Notes under the pieces: generated by a model
Database searches by the model: none
The model's input: only the letters and a program-made list of their open reading frames with translations
Told to the model about the DNA's origin: nothing
Assembly: GCA_003260075.1 (NCBI GenBank)
Contig: QLIY01000028.1
Coordinates: 190,937 to 254,936 of the forward strand
Direction of reading: 5' to 3'
Length of the DNA stretch: 64,000 nucleotides
From: Phallusia mammillata
Lineage: Eukaryota > Chordata > Ascidiacea > Phlebobranchia > Ascidiidae
Part shown: positions 11,701 through 26,100 of the stretch, piece after piece
How the letters are laid out: every line of letters begins with the position of its first letter
Numbering within the stretch: the stretch's first letter is position 1
Made by a program: the position numbers and the translations under genes

Positions 11701-14700
11701 CATTTTTCAGTGTTTAGTATCCAATCCATGAGATATCGTTACGGTGTTTTATTCGACTTGTCCTTATGTTTCAACCACCAATTTATTTTACAGGATAATG
11801 TGGAAACAGCACCAGTGAACTTCAGACTAAAAAGATCAGCATCAGCTTGTACTTGCCCACCTGGACCTAAAGGTATGAGAGTTTATGTCTTTTTGTGGAA
11901 GTTTGCGCTCCTACTATTTCAGTTGGGCATCGTCCATACTACTACCACCTTAGTGACTAGCAGGAAATTTCTAAATGAAATCTTTGATATTTAGTGCATG
12001 TTTTCCAAAGCGATAGTTTGCACAATCTACTACAATCTCATCTCGTTGTTTGACTATGAAGACTTTTCTTTCGTATTTTTAAATCACGACATATCAAATA
12101 ACGAATTCCGTTGCTTCCGCTAAAAAATCTAATCCCACCCAATACACGTAATTTAAAACCCACCCATCAGCGAACTACACAAGTATACGGATATGTTTGT
12201 CAGCGATTGTTGTGCAACTGGTCTCTGGTGCCACTGGAATACGATTCTTTTGTTGTAAAAGACGTTGATGGATCGGGGTTAATGTGTTTGTCAGAAGCTA
12301 AGGGTAGAAACTAAGTGTTTATATTTGAATGTATTTTTTCTGGCTCTCGTGGCTGTTGAGGTTTGAGACTTACCCTTGTGTGTCAATTAGGTTTTTGACT
12401 TGCTGGATGAAACTATAACGCGTTTGGTATTTGACATAAAATTCTCTTGGCACCAATCAAACGAGCTTTCTGTGAAACGGACGTCAAGGTGTTTAATATG
12501 CGCGTTTTGTGAGTATAACTATCCGACACGTAGTTACTGGCATTTATGAACGTACAAGCACACAATAAGGTACTACCTGTCACTATCAAAACCAAATATT
12601 ATTCCAACGTTGCGGTGAAGCATAATAGACCTTACGCAAAAAGCCGCGAATTACTTTGTTCAATAACGTCGTACACACTACGACCATCAAACGCTCGAAC
12701 CCTGCCATTTGTACGCACCTAACCTACGTCGGAACAATGCCCCTACAACAATTGGTGATTAAAGTTCTATTTGTCAACGTCTCTTCGCGCGTACGCCGTT
12801 TGTTACGTCATCAAAGGACCACACCGCCTTGCCCTTTCGAGATGGTCGCTTCTGCTTACATTGTTTGCTTCACGCTAAAAGTTTTGCAGTACTTGCGATC
12901 TATCGAATCTAAGAACCAGCCTACTTACCTAATGCATTGTCACTTGCCTATCGACCTAGCGTCACCATTTCAGGTAAAGTGTTTTTCCGCGGAGTAAGGC
13001 TTTATACTGTCAAGGTGTTAGGAAATGAAGTTACATCTTTGCCTTGACCCAAGAATTTGTATTGCACTTCTACATTCCCTTACGTTGGCAGTAGCTATAT
13101 ACGCTTCAATTACCTGTTTGAAATTGACCTTTTGTATTGTATTGTGTAGGGATATTCCGTGTTTAACCACGTTAAGTGGGTAGTTTTGTAAGTTATTTCC
13201 GTTATGTGGTTCTTATTTATTTTGCGTGATTTTCTGTAATAGGTCGCATAGGAATTATACAAAATTTATATCATACTCCATTGAGGTTGTGAAACAAGAT
13301 ACACCGTAAACTTTCAAAACATGTCCTATCAGATTTCAACGACTGGAATCTTTCATCTGGCATTCAGCCTTTAATTTTACTGCGTTCGTGAGCTCTGTAA
13401 CGAGGCGTTTCCATATAACGTTCTAAAGATAAAATCTTGCCACCCCCCCCCCCCTATCAGATTTCAACGACTGGAATCTTTCATCTGGCATTCAGCCTTT
13501 GATTTTACTGCGTTCGTGAGCCCTGTAACGAGGCGTTTCCATATAACGTTCTAAAGATAAAATCTTGTCAATTTACGAAAATATCACACCTCCGGTCCAC
13601 AGTAACCCTTACTAAAATACACATTCTTCTTGGTAGTTTACTTCACCCCTTAACGGCTTTTGCGAAGAAAATTTTTAACACTCTGATACCTTATGCCAAA
13701 AAATGTTTTTGTGATAATCATGTCAAATTCACTCTTAAATATATACCCCGAAAATCATGTCCAATTTACCTCTAAATCATGAACTTTTTCCTTACCCAAT
13801 TGCTTCCACAGTTTCCTTGTTTCGGTAATTCACCCTTGTTTACACCATCGTCGCCCCCAATACGCCCCAGTTCTGTTGCGGGTGCCCCTGTCGCTTCGCG
13901 TCGCCGGCTGTCAAAAGACAACCCGGAAATGCTTTCCGCATTCGGTTCCGCTTAATGGAGTTTTCCCACGAGTAGGGAATCTGCTACTTTCGCTTTTCTT
14001 ACGGTAAATTTAACAGTGCATAGCGGTTGTTTGCTCAATTAAGCCTCGGACTTAGTGGCGACATCTTTCTGCAGTTTAAAGCACTTTAACTGTTTCAAAT
14101 CGCTGGCGGTCTGGCGTCCTTGAAGACTCATAACATATTTGTAAGAGTAGAGCCAAATATTTCTTGATTATTTGTTGAGGTGTGCATTTAATCATTTACT
14201 GAGTAACAGTAGGTCTGTGCACTTCATTTGGTGGACGTTTAGATCCATGTTTTGACAATTCGTACCCTTGCTTGAAGTATATCGTTTTATCGCTGCAACA
14301 TAAGGCAGGAGATCCAATCTTTTTAAGGCGCGGCAAAAACCATTTACTTGAGAGATTGCCTTTTAGTGTTGGCGACTGCATTATCTTGATCTGAGAGTCA
14401 GCGGTTTTTCTAGCACTGATAGCTATCTTGATCTTCTTCCGACACAACACCGCAAAGACAGCCAGAAAACCTTCGATCTTGCTGTACGGTGCTTGGCGCA
14501 GTAAACACATGCGCAGTATTGCGGCAAAAGCTATTCAATTAACCGCAAGTTTACCTATTGAGTTTGCGCGACCTCGGAAGACCTTGTCGTATGAAACTTA
14601 TCAAAATGAATTTGTAGGCTACAAAAGTTGATCAACTAATATTCAAAAGACATTAACAAAGGCCTACTTATTTTCCTTTGCCACAAATGGACATAGTGTT

Positions 14701-17700
14701 TGAGGTTTTGGTAGATTATTTAAATGTGAAAAGTTGCCTTTCAAGTTAAATATTTTAAAATTCTTTACAAATTGGGTTTTCACTTTCTATCTTTGCTTCG
14801 TACAAATAAGACATTGCCATTTCAACTAAAGTTGATTTCTTAGTAAACAGTTTAAAGCCGGCATTCGTTGCCGAGCCCCAATCACGTGACCTAGATCTGA
14901 AATCCCCTCAAGCACCCCTCTTGTCCGCTCAATTGAAACTCGACCACTCGTGTAGGATTTGCTGGCGATCAAAGTTTCGGCATAATTGTTTCAGTTTGGC
15001 GACGTTGATGTAGTGGATTCGCTGGTGGTCGTCTGTCACTTGTCCGCGAGATAATGCTTGCACGGCGAATTGTACAAAAGGTGAACAACTTGTGATTTGA
15101 ACAGGTTTCCTTGGTATAGTGTTGTACAAACGGCATACTTGTTAACATTGCTTGATGCACCAGGCGCAAACTTGAAACTCAAGTAAGAGCAATGCCCTTA
15201 GACATCAGATCTATTAGCACAATTACAAAGGATTACGATGTGTTATTCCCAAGGCAATTTTGTTCCTAATCAATCTCAACCTTTGTTTTACTTGTGAAGC
15301 ACATTATCTTTTATACTGTCGGGTGGTTAAATTCGGTTGTTTATGGGTTTTAGGCGTTAGTGTGGCATAGCGTTTTGTCCCCCAATATTTCAAACACAAT
15401 TCATTAAAGTTTTGTTAAACCACAAGACGACCCTGGAACACCTTGTATTTTAGGAACAGGTGCATTTTGTCCAGGTACATGTCGAATGGGCCGGCAACAA
15501 GCTGGATCTTTGCCCTCCCCCGCAGTTGTTTATTCACCTACAATTCAACTTTCGCTTCCGTAAGCCACAAAAGACAAATCAATCCGTCTCGCGGTGTAAT
15601 TGGACCCGATTGTGGGCACAATGGCCGGTCAGAGGGTCGGCGAAGATATCTGACCGGTTGCCGAACAGTATCAGGTGTTCGTGATGACATTTTGAGATCT
15701 CCCGACGAGATAGCTTAGAAACTGTTCCGTGTTTCAATTTACGACGGTTGGAGCAATTAGCAAGCCTTTGTGTTTTGCTCGTCAATAACCGACGTCCCAC
15801 CGCGGGTGCAAATGCAGAACGGAAAGACTGAAATTGGGTGTTCCGATTTTACGACACCGTCGCGAGAAGCCAGCACATAATCGTTGTTTGTAAATAGAAA
15901 AACGTAAGGCGACAGTTGCGTGAGAATTTATGGACCCTTTTGCTATGACTTGGACCTCCCTTTAGTTTAGGTCATGACTTTAAAGAACTAATGCATTTTG
16001 TTTCATTTAAAAAAATAAAAAAGAGAAAAGTTTTTGTTAAGTAGAAACAATAAATTGAACTCAAAGTATTAGATTTTGTGTACAATATGTGTCAAACGTG
16101 AACGACACAGAATAAGTCTTTTTACATTTAAAAGTTAAAACCATCCCCCTAAAAGTATCGTTGAGTCAAGTTGCTTATCGTTAATCCGTCCCATTAGTAA
16201 ACACTAAAATTGCAACAGAAACAAAAGAAACGCAAACCAACAATCAAACACATACACACACACACATCGTGGCATCTTATCAACACAGGTGTTACCAGCT
16301 CTTGTAAACAAATTCCATTTCGTCGGGGGCAGCATTGAATAGACGACGACGTGGTTTTGTTTCGACTGGTTCCGTGTGTTTGTGGGCATTCTTAGCGACG
16401 GAGAAGCGCATTCGGGCGGGATTAGCCTGATTAGAACCTGTTTGTGGAAAAGGACCGGCCACCTATCAACTCGCCCCGCATAAACACGTCAGATTTGATT
16501 GACATCTGAGTGTGTTGACGTGTGGGGAACCCCCTTTTTGTAGTGACGCAAACAGGATGTTTTAGATCAGTACCACAATTTGATTGGCTGATGAAGTTGT
16601 TCCTACGCTATAGTTCCACCGCTTTTTCATCATTTTTTTCGCCTCTCGTACCCTTTTAATTTGAACACCTAATCACAAGCATCAACCTCAATCAGCCTCC
16701 GCCCTCTAACCCTTTGAAACCCCAAACCCCACCCAAATCAGACCCCATCTCGTTAACACGATATGTTTAAGCTTATCGGGTAATCCAGACAGTTCAAGAG
16801 TCTTTGATCGGTCAGTCCATTATCTCACCTTGTATTTCAACAAAATTCCGGTTTAAACCGGTTTAAACCAGCTGCAACAATTGCTCGGTTATCCAGTTTT
16901 CTCTTGCATTTTGTCCAGGCTTTCGAAGCGTGTATTCGAAGCTCAGGCGTTATTATCGCTGTGATCTTTGATCCGTTGCCATAAAGACAATTATCATTAA
17001 CGGTCGCTGATCATGCCGCTTGGGAATAAAGTAATGTTTGGTCTGCAGTGGTACTGACTACAGGTTTTGTGCAACAAACTCGTTACGTAACAAGTTTTAC
17101 GCTAAATAAATAACGGCATTTTTATTGTGTTTCGATTTGACCGAATGACTCGAAAATTAAATTTGTTTTGTTCCTGTTATTTCCCAAAGGGTTTTACAAA
17201 ATCCACTTTTTCATTAACAACATCTAGGCAGTAGTGAAAGCAACAAACTTTTGGCATTTTGTCAAGTCCGTTTCATACTCCCCCTAACCGATGTCACGTG
17301 ACCTAAGCGCAAATTGGCTTGCAAACATCACGTGACCTTAAGCAGCACTGCGCTTGGTAATAAACGACCGCAGCATGAAATACCAATTATTACATAGATA
17401 ATTGAACACTTGTGCTTAGGAAAGGCCGCTTAACTCATAATGTTGCCATATTACCACCGCGTTGACCCTAGTGTGCAAACAAACCGTTTGAAAACTGTCT
17501 TTGACTGCACACGCCCTTTGAGTTTAGTTCGCGTTTGATGATTATGACATCACAATGATAGCGGTTGACCCCTGGGCCGACGCGTACAGCTGCATTTCCC
17601 ATCAAACGATTCTCCCCCACTTTCCCTGATCATCAACCGCGATGACGTCATAACCCGTAGTGGCTGTTACTGACCGAAATGCCTACGAAGACTTAACGTG

Positions 17701-20700
17701 TAGCAAATGGAAGTGTTGAATACATGCTTTTGTCTTTGTTATGCAATTTTCCTTTACCACATGCCAAAGAAATTTTGTTTTTTAGTCAATGAGCCATGTG
17801 AATTTTACATTTCTACCCGGGGATTACCCAAATTGTCAGTTGTTATGTTTAAAGTACTTGCTTAAGATCTGTTTATTTCGAAAGCAAAGCCGCCAATCGT
17901 ACAATTTTGCCACATAAGCACATTTTTGCCGTGTTTCTGGCGAATAGCGTTCCCGCCTGTCAAGTTACTGAAACGGAAAATGTTCCTAATTGGCCGTGCT
18001 TACATGTCATCGTGGGGTTAAACTTAAATCACCGCTTAAACGACACTTTAACGGTGCACCTGAAAGCTGTACTGCATCCTGATCACTTGTGATGTCAACA
18101 ACAGCTTACGTACAGAATAGCAAACTCTTGGAGCGTTTACGTTAACTCAAAACCATTATTATACCCCTGAAACCATTATAGCCCCGTAACAGCCACCAGG
18201 TGATGCATCTCGCTTATCCAGTGCATTCATGCACGAAATATCCTCTGTGACATCATAAAGGCATGCCGACGTTATATGAATGTTTGCAGCCACGCGTGAC
18301 CGCCCGCCTGGCGAGTGGTCCGGTCATTTGCCCCGATTTCACGAAATGGACACCGTTTGGGCGCCAGGCTGGCCACACAAAATCGTTACATTTAGGGTCG
18401 TTTGGTCAAGTCAATAAAAAGAATGATGTAAAATGTTCATTAAACTGTCTAATTGGACTGCTGATAAGAATAACTTGAGTGGTCTGGCTTATGTGAAGTT
18501 TCCAAGCTTTGTAAGTTATATCTCTGCAATCGTTTTGTTACACCGCTACCCCATATGTCACCTTGTCACAAATTATCCAAGTATTAATCCCCTTGGCGAC
18601 GTGAGGGGACTGTTACCAGCTCGTAAATTTTTATTCTTCTTTGTATTTGTCGGGTCGGTGTAGACAGGGGGATTTGGCGGGATTAAGGATGTCAGACCGT
18701 GGCCGACGAAGCGCAGATTTTCCGACCTTACAATCAATCCAGAGTTACTGGGTTTTTGATCCAAACTGACTTGTCTTATCATTCGGCCGCGATAAAAGCC
18801 TGGGGTTTGTAAAATCGAAATTTTGCACTTGCTGAAAATCGCCATTGAAGTATTTAACGGTTTTTAGTGGTTGTCTGATAGTTCGCTTTAAGAAATACCT
18901 TTTCTTTTGCACATACATTACACAAAATTAAAGTTACTGGACCTTTTAAAAGCATAAACCAATTTTACTATGCACAAAATGTTTAAAGCGGCATCTTAAT
19001 CAGAAAAAAATCCCAAACCCTGGGTCCCACGCCCCCTGGCCCCAGTTTTCGGCTACCTGAAGTGGGTTCCCGCCCCCATAACAACATGTAACAGTTCCCC
19101 GGTTTCGTAACATTGACGATAGATCGACGTGTTTTGTTTCACATGAGCGCAAGTGAAAGTTCCGTGACTGCTTTATCGTAAATATAGTAGCACAAAACCG
19201 CTGTTCGTCGAATTAAGCTCTTGGGGTTTTGGGGTCGTAGAGTTTGGGGTAGGTTGGGATCGGTTTCACAGCAAAGGATTGCCTCATTACATGTTTATTC
19301 AACTGAAAAAGTGCGATTGGTGTTCGTTCTGTACCGAGTTGGGTTAGGTATAAAATTTGCACGTGAAGTTGTACAATAAAGATGCTGACCAATTTCCAAA
19401 CCGTATTTAGATGAAAAAAACAGTGTTTACCGAGATTACAACTTGGTTTCATCAAGCCAAACGAAACAGGATTGTTTAAAAGTTTGCGAAAATGAATTTT
19501 ACTGTAAAACCAACTTTAATTTAGATTTAGTTTTTTTTTATGTACCTATAATGTCCTATTTGAGATATAAAAGCAGGAAGTTTTAACTTTTGGAAACCGG
19601 TTTTGTTGTTTACGCACAGCCTCTAAACCTGGGTGGTTATTTGTTCCCAAACAGCCCCCTAATTCCAGTTCTTTCACCCGCTAACACGCAAACATTGTCA
19701 CCAGCCTTACGTACCCGGTTAAAAGGATGCGAATGTCTCGTGGCTCTTTTGATCTGTCGCTAACCCCGCCCTAAATTTCCTTTATTTCCAGCGACACAAT
19801 ATCCCGTAAGCTGGCTCGTTCTTTGTGTCAGGCCAAATCGACGTTTCCCTTTTCGCCAAGCAACAATATTTTTGTAAGGATTTGAGTGGAAACTGCTTGT
19901 CCAGGTGTTTTGGCTTCCTCTCGCCTCTTTTCTAACAACTGTGATTGTTGTGTTGTGGCAAACGCTCTTCAAGCAAAGTAGCGGTCATTTTGTGAATAAT
20001 TGGATTGCTTATGAAGGCCCCAAGGTTCAAATGGTCTTATTCTTTGTCGCTACAAAACGCTTATGATGCTCTTTTGTGATTTGATCAAAGTAAAAAAAAG
20101 ACAAGGTAAAATTAAACCACAGTGAAGTGACCAATGGAGTAATAATCACTTTTACCGTCTTCAAAACTCCATCTTGTCCTAAATTGGTGTTGAAATTCCG
20201 CTTTGCAATTCATGGAACGCGTACTGCAAACCATTTAGCACCTTTGAGCAACGATCTTGGCCGCAATTGCTCCCCTGAGATTCAGTTCTGATCGTGCAAC
20301 CGCCAAGCTTATGAAGTTGACTCTTTATATCTCATCTGTTGTTAAGGCTTTCAACTTGAAACGCTGTGACTGTGATCCAATGAAGTGTTGAACTCTTTTG
20401 GGAAACTTAATCATCGTACATTAAAAAATATGTTTGAATTGTATTTTAAAACCTAGGCAATTTGGATAAATTGAATTTCCATTTATTAGAGTTTATAAGA
20501 CCATAGGAATAATTAATTATTGTTTATATAATGTCTCTAAAATGCAAATTTAAGTCTGGACTTCTGTTTCTAAGAAAATCATGTGCTTTGAACCGCAGTG
20601 TAAACCTCTATTTATGCAATCTCTATTTTATCTCGGCGGAAAGCGAATCTAGATTAATCGGAGTTCATATCTTGTCGGTTTAAAACCGCAACATTTTCAT

Positions 20701-23032
20701 CGCAATCCATCTGCGAATCGCTCTGATGCATAATTGAATAGCGGAGGGAGTGAATTTGTCAACGCGCGCCTGTTTTAAACAATTTACAAAAAGGCATACA
20801 CTTTTATGGCCTTCGCACCTGCAAGAAAGGCAGGATAAGTCTGTAGAATTCTGATTTGATCAGGACCTGCTGATTTCGCAGTCGAGTCATCGCCCCGTTT
20901 CTAGAACTTTCAACGAAGGGAAACAGAAAACCGTGAGTTTCCTGTGAACGTGGAAACCCTACCCTGTTTTCCGTGAATCATAAGCAGCAAGCACCGTCGG
21001 GAAATGAAACCGTTTGTTGCAACACTTTAGCGACAATCGGCGATACTTGCTTGCGGAAGACCGGTGGTGTTGTCCTCGGCAACAAACTTTTGACCTGATT
21101 CACTTGTCTTGAACCGGACATCGACGCGACTTGTTCAGTATGCAAACGCCGCGAATTGACGCCAAGTGACATATCGATTTGATGATCGATTACTTGCAAG
21201 GTGATTACCCTTTTTTCGAAACCAAATTCGTCTCCAGTCATTTGACGTAACTCGTTGGCGCCACGATTCGCGATGGGGCGATTGGGGTTGGGCGGAAACT
21301 GGGTGTCGTATTTTATTGGCTTGACCCCTAGGGGTTAAATTCTGGTTACGATTGAGCCCCCTGTGTATTTGTGCTAGAGAGGGTAAGTTTGAATTGCAAT
21401 CGAGCAAGGCCGCTCTAAAATTAGCTGACACCGATTGAGTAGCATCAGCTCAAGTCTCTTTACATGACCTTGAAAGGCATGATTCAAGGTTAAGGTATCG
21501 AGTGAACTTGGCACTAAGATTAAACGATTTGTTCTATCGGTCTCTTTGAAATGTTACACGTGAATCGCTACTTGCAAAACCAGGTCAAGTTGGCCTGCGG
21601 TGTGCAGAGTGTCTGCATACGGGCTATTTCCTCTCCATGAACAAGATCTTACCGTTCGGCAAAGTGCTTCAGATAAGGGACAGACTGTTGACGCGCGTAC
21701 AGTGAAAGATGGAATAGTAATCTAGGGGTCGAATCGAGTTGCTGGCGATGATAGATGGACGCCAAGTTGAACTGGTGGAGCCAAAGTTGCTGTTTGTATA
21801 GCGCTGTTGTTACTTGGCCATAACTCCCATTGCTACCGCTTTTAAAGCCTGAAGTGCTAGCCCATTAACTTATCTCTGACTTTTACATAACTTCAATACA
21901 ATCATTTCCATAGCACACGCTCCTAAAGATGTAAAACTGAGGCGTTTACTTTTTACCAACAAACCACGTAAAAGGGGGAATTTCCCGTATTTTTGACATA
22001 ATATATAGCAGCGTTGATATTGCGTGAGTTCGGCTTGACGTTCAAATATTGCGCCAGCGATTTCCAATTGCGGACAATAGCGACGCACCTGAGCCACATT
22101 ATGACTTCACAATGGTCGCGCGCCAAATTATGGGCATATGGGATTGGATCGGCTATTGTGTAGCGCACGTGCCGAAACGCTGACTGCTATTTTGCTATAT
22201 TATTTTTGCTTTATCACACAAACCATCCAATGGCTATTTCTGAAGGCATTTTTTGCGGATTTTACATTACAATGTAGTTCAAGTCGTTTACTATAAACTA
22301 TGCAGACCAAAATAGCCCCAACTAAAGGTACTCAGATGTTGACTTCATAAAGCATATCGTTTTGAAGTCTGATTAATCTATATGAAATTTCCAAATTATA
22401 TGAAGTGCTTTCCATATGTTAGGCCGTAAATTGTCTGTAAAGCCCCCAAGTGTGAATTTCACCGCAAACTGAGCCAATAAAAGTTCTCACCATTAAAGTG
22501 GAATCCTCCAACTGGCGTCAAATGTTTCTTTAGGAGTTTATCCTGACCAGACCTCGTAATTTCCACGATAAAATATTCATTAAGCCTTGGTCTGTCGTTA
22601 AACCTCTCCTATCTGATGTCTATGAAATTTTGAAAAGTCGGGAATTCTTGGCGCTTTGTGACTCAAACTCTCGTCACCAACTCCCTCAAGAGTCGGTGAA
22701 TTATTAATGAGGGGACATATTTGGGATTAAGGCAGCCTGTTTCCGCCTGGAACAAGCTCTGGCAACCGACCCACCGGGTTTAAGCTGTTGTTTATAGCAA
22801 CCGCAACTCTGAAGTCATTTTACGCCCAACAGCCGGCCCCAACTAGTCGCTGTCTGACATGATGAGATAAATCATGTTGCGGATGACTGATGATGTTGGC
22901 ACGAAATACACAACTTTTTAATTTTGCGATATGCGTTCGTGTTCCGTATTGGGGTATGGGAACTTTCCCGAAGCCGCGTACTTAGCCTGCTTTCCACCTG
23001 TTGTCTGTTCTTAATTATTAAAATACTTTTTT

Positions 23033-23106
<74 letters not shown>

Positions 23107-26100
23107 GAAATTTTGCGATGCTTTGCTGCAACTAGAACACTAGCTGCGTGTATACCAAAGAAATGCTCTAATTTCCAAAAAAGCACCCCCCATAAAAAAT
23201 TGAAAAGAATTCAACTTCAACTAAGCCACGGCGTTGCAAGTTAGGGAGATTCCCATTGTAGGCTGCAAGTTTGTGGATTCTTCTCTTTTTTGATGTTTCG
23301 TCCCTAGCTGGGGACAAACGTGTCAAGTTACAAAAAACTTGTCGTCTTTTCATTCCCTAAACTAACAAACAAGCCAGGTTGTGTACCTGACATGTTTTTT
23401 CCTTAGGAATTTGTGTTTACAGTCGCGACATCGCAGACAAACTTTGCTATTTGATCTCTTGTTTTCCGATTTGTCAAGATTATGGCATGTAAACGTCTGG
23501 CCTCAGTAGCTTTCCGTATGTGGTACGATATAACGCCCGTTTCACACTTTCTAGTTAACTAATTTACTTGGAAATCTTCAACGTTAATAAAAAGCAAAGC
23601 TATTAAATTTTGTTTGGGTTATCTAAATTGTATTTTAAGCGTATTTTATACTCTCTAACTCTTATGTATTGCTTTTGGTTTGCATACAACGCGGTGACAA
23701 CCAGAATCTTGCTATTTTTATCGCAAAGAATGTACGTTTGATCTCATACGTTTTAAACCGCGCATTTTCTCCGTAATCTTCAGTGCTTGGCCACAAAAAT
23801 TACAGAGTTAACCGCATTGTTTTAGGCGCGCAGGGTGGTCTGAGTGATTGGTATCCAGCCATAAACAATAGTTTAATACTCTTGTCACTCGTAAACTATA
23901 CCTTAATGCCAATACCGCCTTCGGTTTAAAGCTGTAGACAAAGGCATCTTAAAATTACATTTAAATCTTCACTAAACCAAACCGATTGCTGTAAAGTCGA
24001 AGTTGTAATGAAAAAACCGCATCCCACAATCCAAGTGTTCACGTCAGAATATTCTGAGATCAAAACGCTACATTGAAAGTGTATTCAATCATGTTTGTGG
24101 ATTGACTTCAGCGTATATTCTTTGTAACTTTCTATGGACTCTGAGTTTGTAAAACGTAGGAGCTTTAGCCGTTTGTTCTACAGCAGTTCACTTCTTGCCT
24201 GCTATATTGTCATACTAAAGAAAAATCAAAATACGTTGATAAAATACCATATATTTGAGGTAACATCCGAAAATACTTTAAAGATTTGAAACACTAGTTA
24301 GGGAAATGAAAATTCACTTTAAGAGCCGCATACTTTAGTTATCAAGGGTAAGCAAATAATGGTATAGTGCTTTGCAATGAACCGCAATTTTGTGACAACA
24401 GCGGCTTGAGAACGACGGGTTATTAAACTTGCAAGTCCAGGGGCTTTGCTCGCATCTGTTAGGCTTTGTAGTTGTCCCGTGAGACTCGAAACCGCGTCCA
24501 TAGGGTCACAGTTATGGCTTGTGGCACTCCTTCAAACAGAAGTACCTCGTGTTCATCACAGTGCTATGCAGACATGCAGGAACCAGGGCACTTTTGTCAA
24601 GTGTCCGATGAAAAACACCAACAAGCTATCAGTTCAACTTCCCACCTTTTAGTTTTGGGGTCGCAGTTTAAAAAGTGGGTTGACCGCGGTGACCCTTTAG
24701 GCACGAAAAGGTTGTTTTGGGTCATGTCTATCGGTGGTATTGGGAGCTGCAAAGGTATTTCGAGTTCATGACAAATTTTGGTTTGAGTAAAAAAACAAAG
24801 TTTATACAAAACATGAGGCAAACAAGCTTTGCAAGTTTTGTCTTTCGCCAAGTAGCTTCACTTTTAAAACCCTTGAACATCAATTCGGCACAAAGAGACA
24901 TTTCTTGGCGCGAAAATGCGTCAGAGCGTCAAGTTTGCGGGTATAGATGGCGCAACCTCTTGCCATAATCCCCTGATATTTGAACTTGTCAATCTGTTTT
25001 GCTTCAAACCAACCTTTGTGTATTTTACCCCGCGCTTTTACGGTGCCAAAAATGCCGCAAACACACATTGGATTAAAGAGTGAAGAGTTTTTATTTCAAA
25101 GTTTGCAAAACTAAGTCGGTTGTTCCGCTGTAGATCTTGACGAATGCCCATTTAAGCGGGTTTATAAACAATATTTATGCAGTGAAACATTATGGAAAAA
25201 TGATAATGTTTGGAATTTAAACATTATATTGCACCTATACAATAATGTCATTTCTTCACACTGATTCATGTGCAACTAGATTACGTCATAAAACAAATTT
25301 CGGGATGTGTGCGTTTTTCCGAGTTCTACAGTAGCAGTTGCTATTTTTGCCTTTAAAGTTTCATCCAATAACCCTTGAATGCTGTAAACCCTCGTAGATT
25401 AGCGGTGGCCTAATAGGATTTTACTTTCGCTCTTACTAAACGCTACAAACGGTCCGAAATCCGCTCTTTACTTCAACTGCTACCAGAACTTTCAATTATG
25501 TGAGGATAATTGTTTGTTAACCGCTGACAGGAGGCTCGCGAATTCTTTCAAGTTAAACCTGGTGCGTTACGTCATTGCGCGGGCAGCCGCAACTAATTGA
25601 TAAACTTCCGATGGGAAATCTTTCACCCTGTTCAATAAACCACAAGACAAGCATGAAGCTGCCAAAGTTTTGTCGTCATTTTGTTTTTATTGGATGGAGC
25701 TCAAACAGCCTTCCCGTAAATTTATTTTGCAAACAAATTTTGCCCGAAAGTTGCAAATTTGAAGTGTCAATCATCAAGCAGCCAGCCCGTGTAGCAAACG
25801 GGGAGTAATTGAAAAATTATACGTGCTCCAAAGATCAAAGCTTTTCAAATTTATCTTGACCGGAACTTATTACCCATCCAGTTTTGGGTTGAGCTTCCAG
25901 AACGACCAAGAAGTCAAAAGCGCTTAAGGTCACGTGACTGTTTATTTTCTAAACCGATTCTGTTTATTTTGTCTCGTTTTACGCGGGTTAACCCCCCACA
26001 AGGATATCAGCCTATCTCTCGTATTGTGGTCGTGTCCACCTGTCACACAGATCAAGGTTGACCGCTGGTCAATATAATCTGATCGGCACGTGTATACAGT

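Noticed and set aside
15440-15520. Collagen-like string [10 protein letters not shown] inside collagen intron 2
   Set aside because: No sustained Gly-X-Y repeat, no fitting splice sites, and the known exons already join in phase.
22872-23244. Long open frames of poly-Gly or poly-Pro over the C run
   Set aside because: They exist only because a homopolymer has no stop codons; the flanks show no coding signal.
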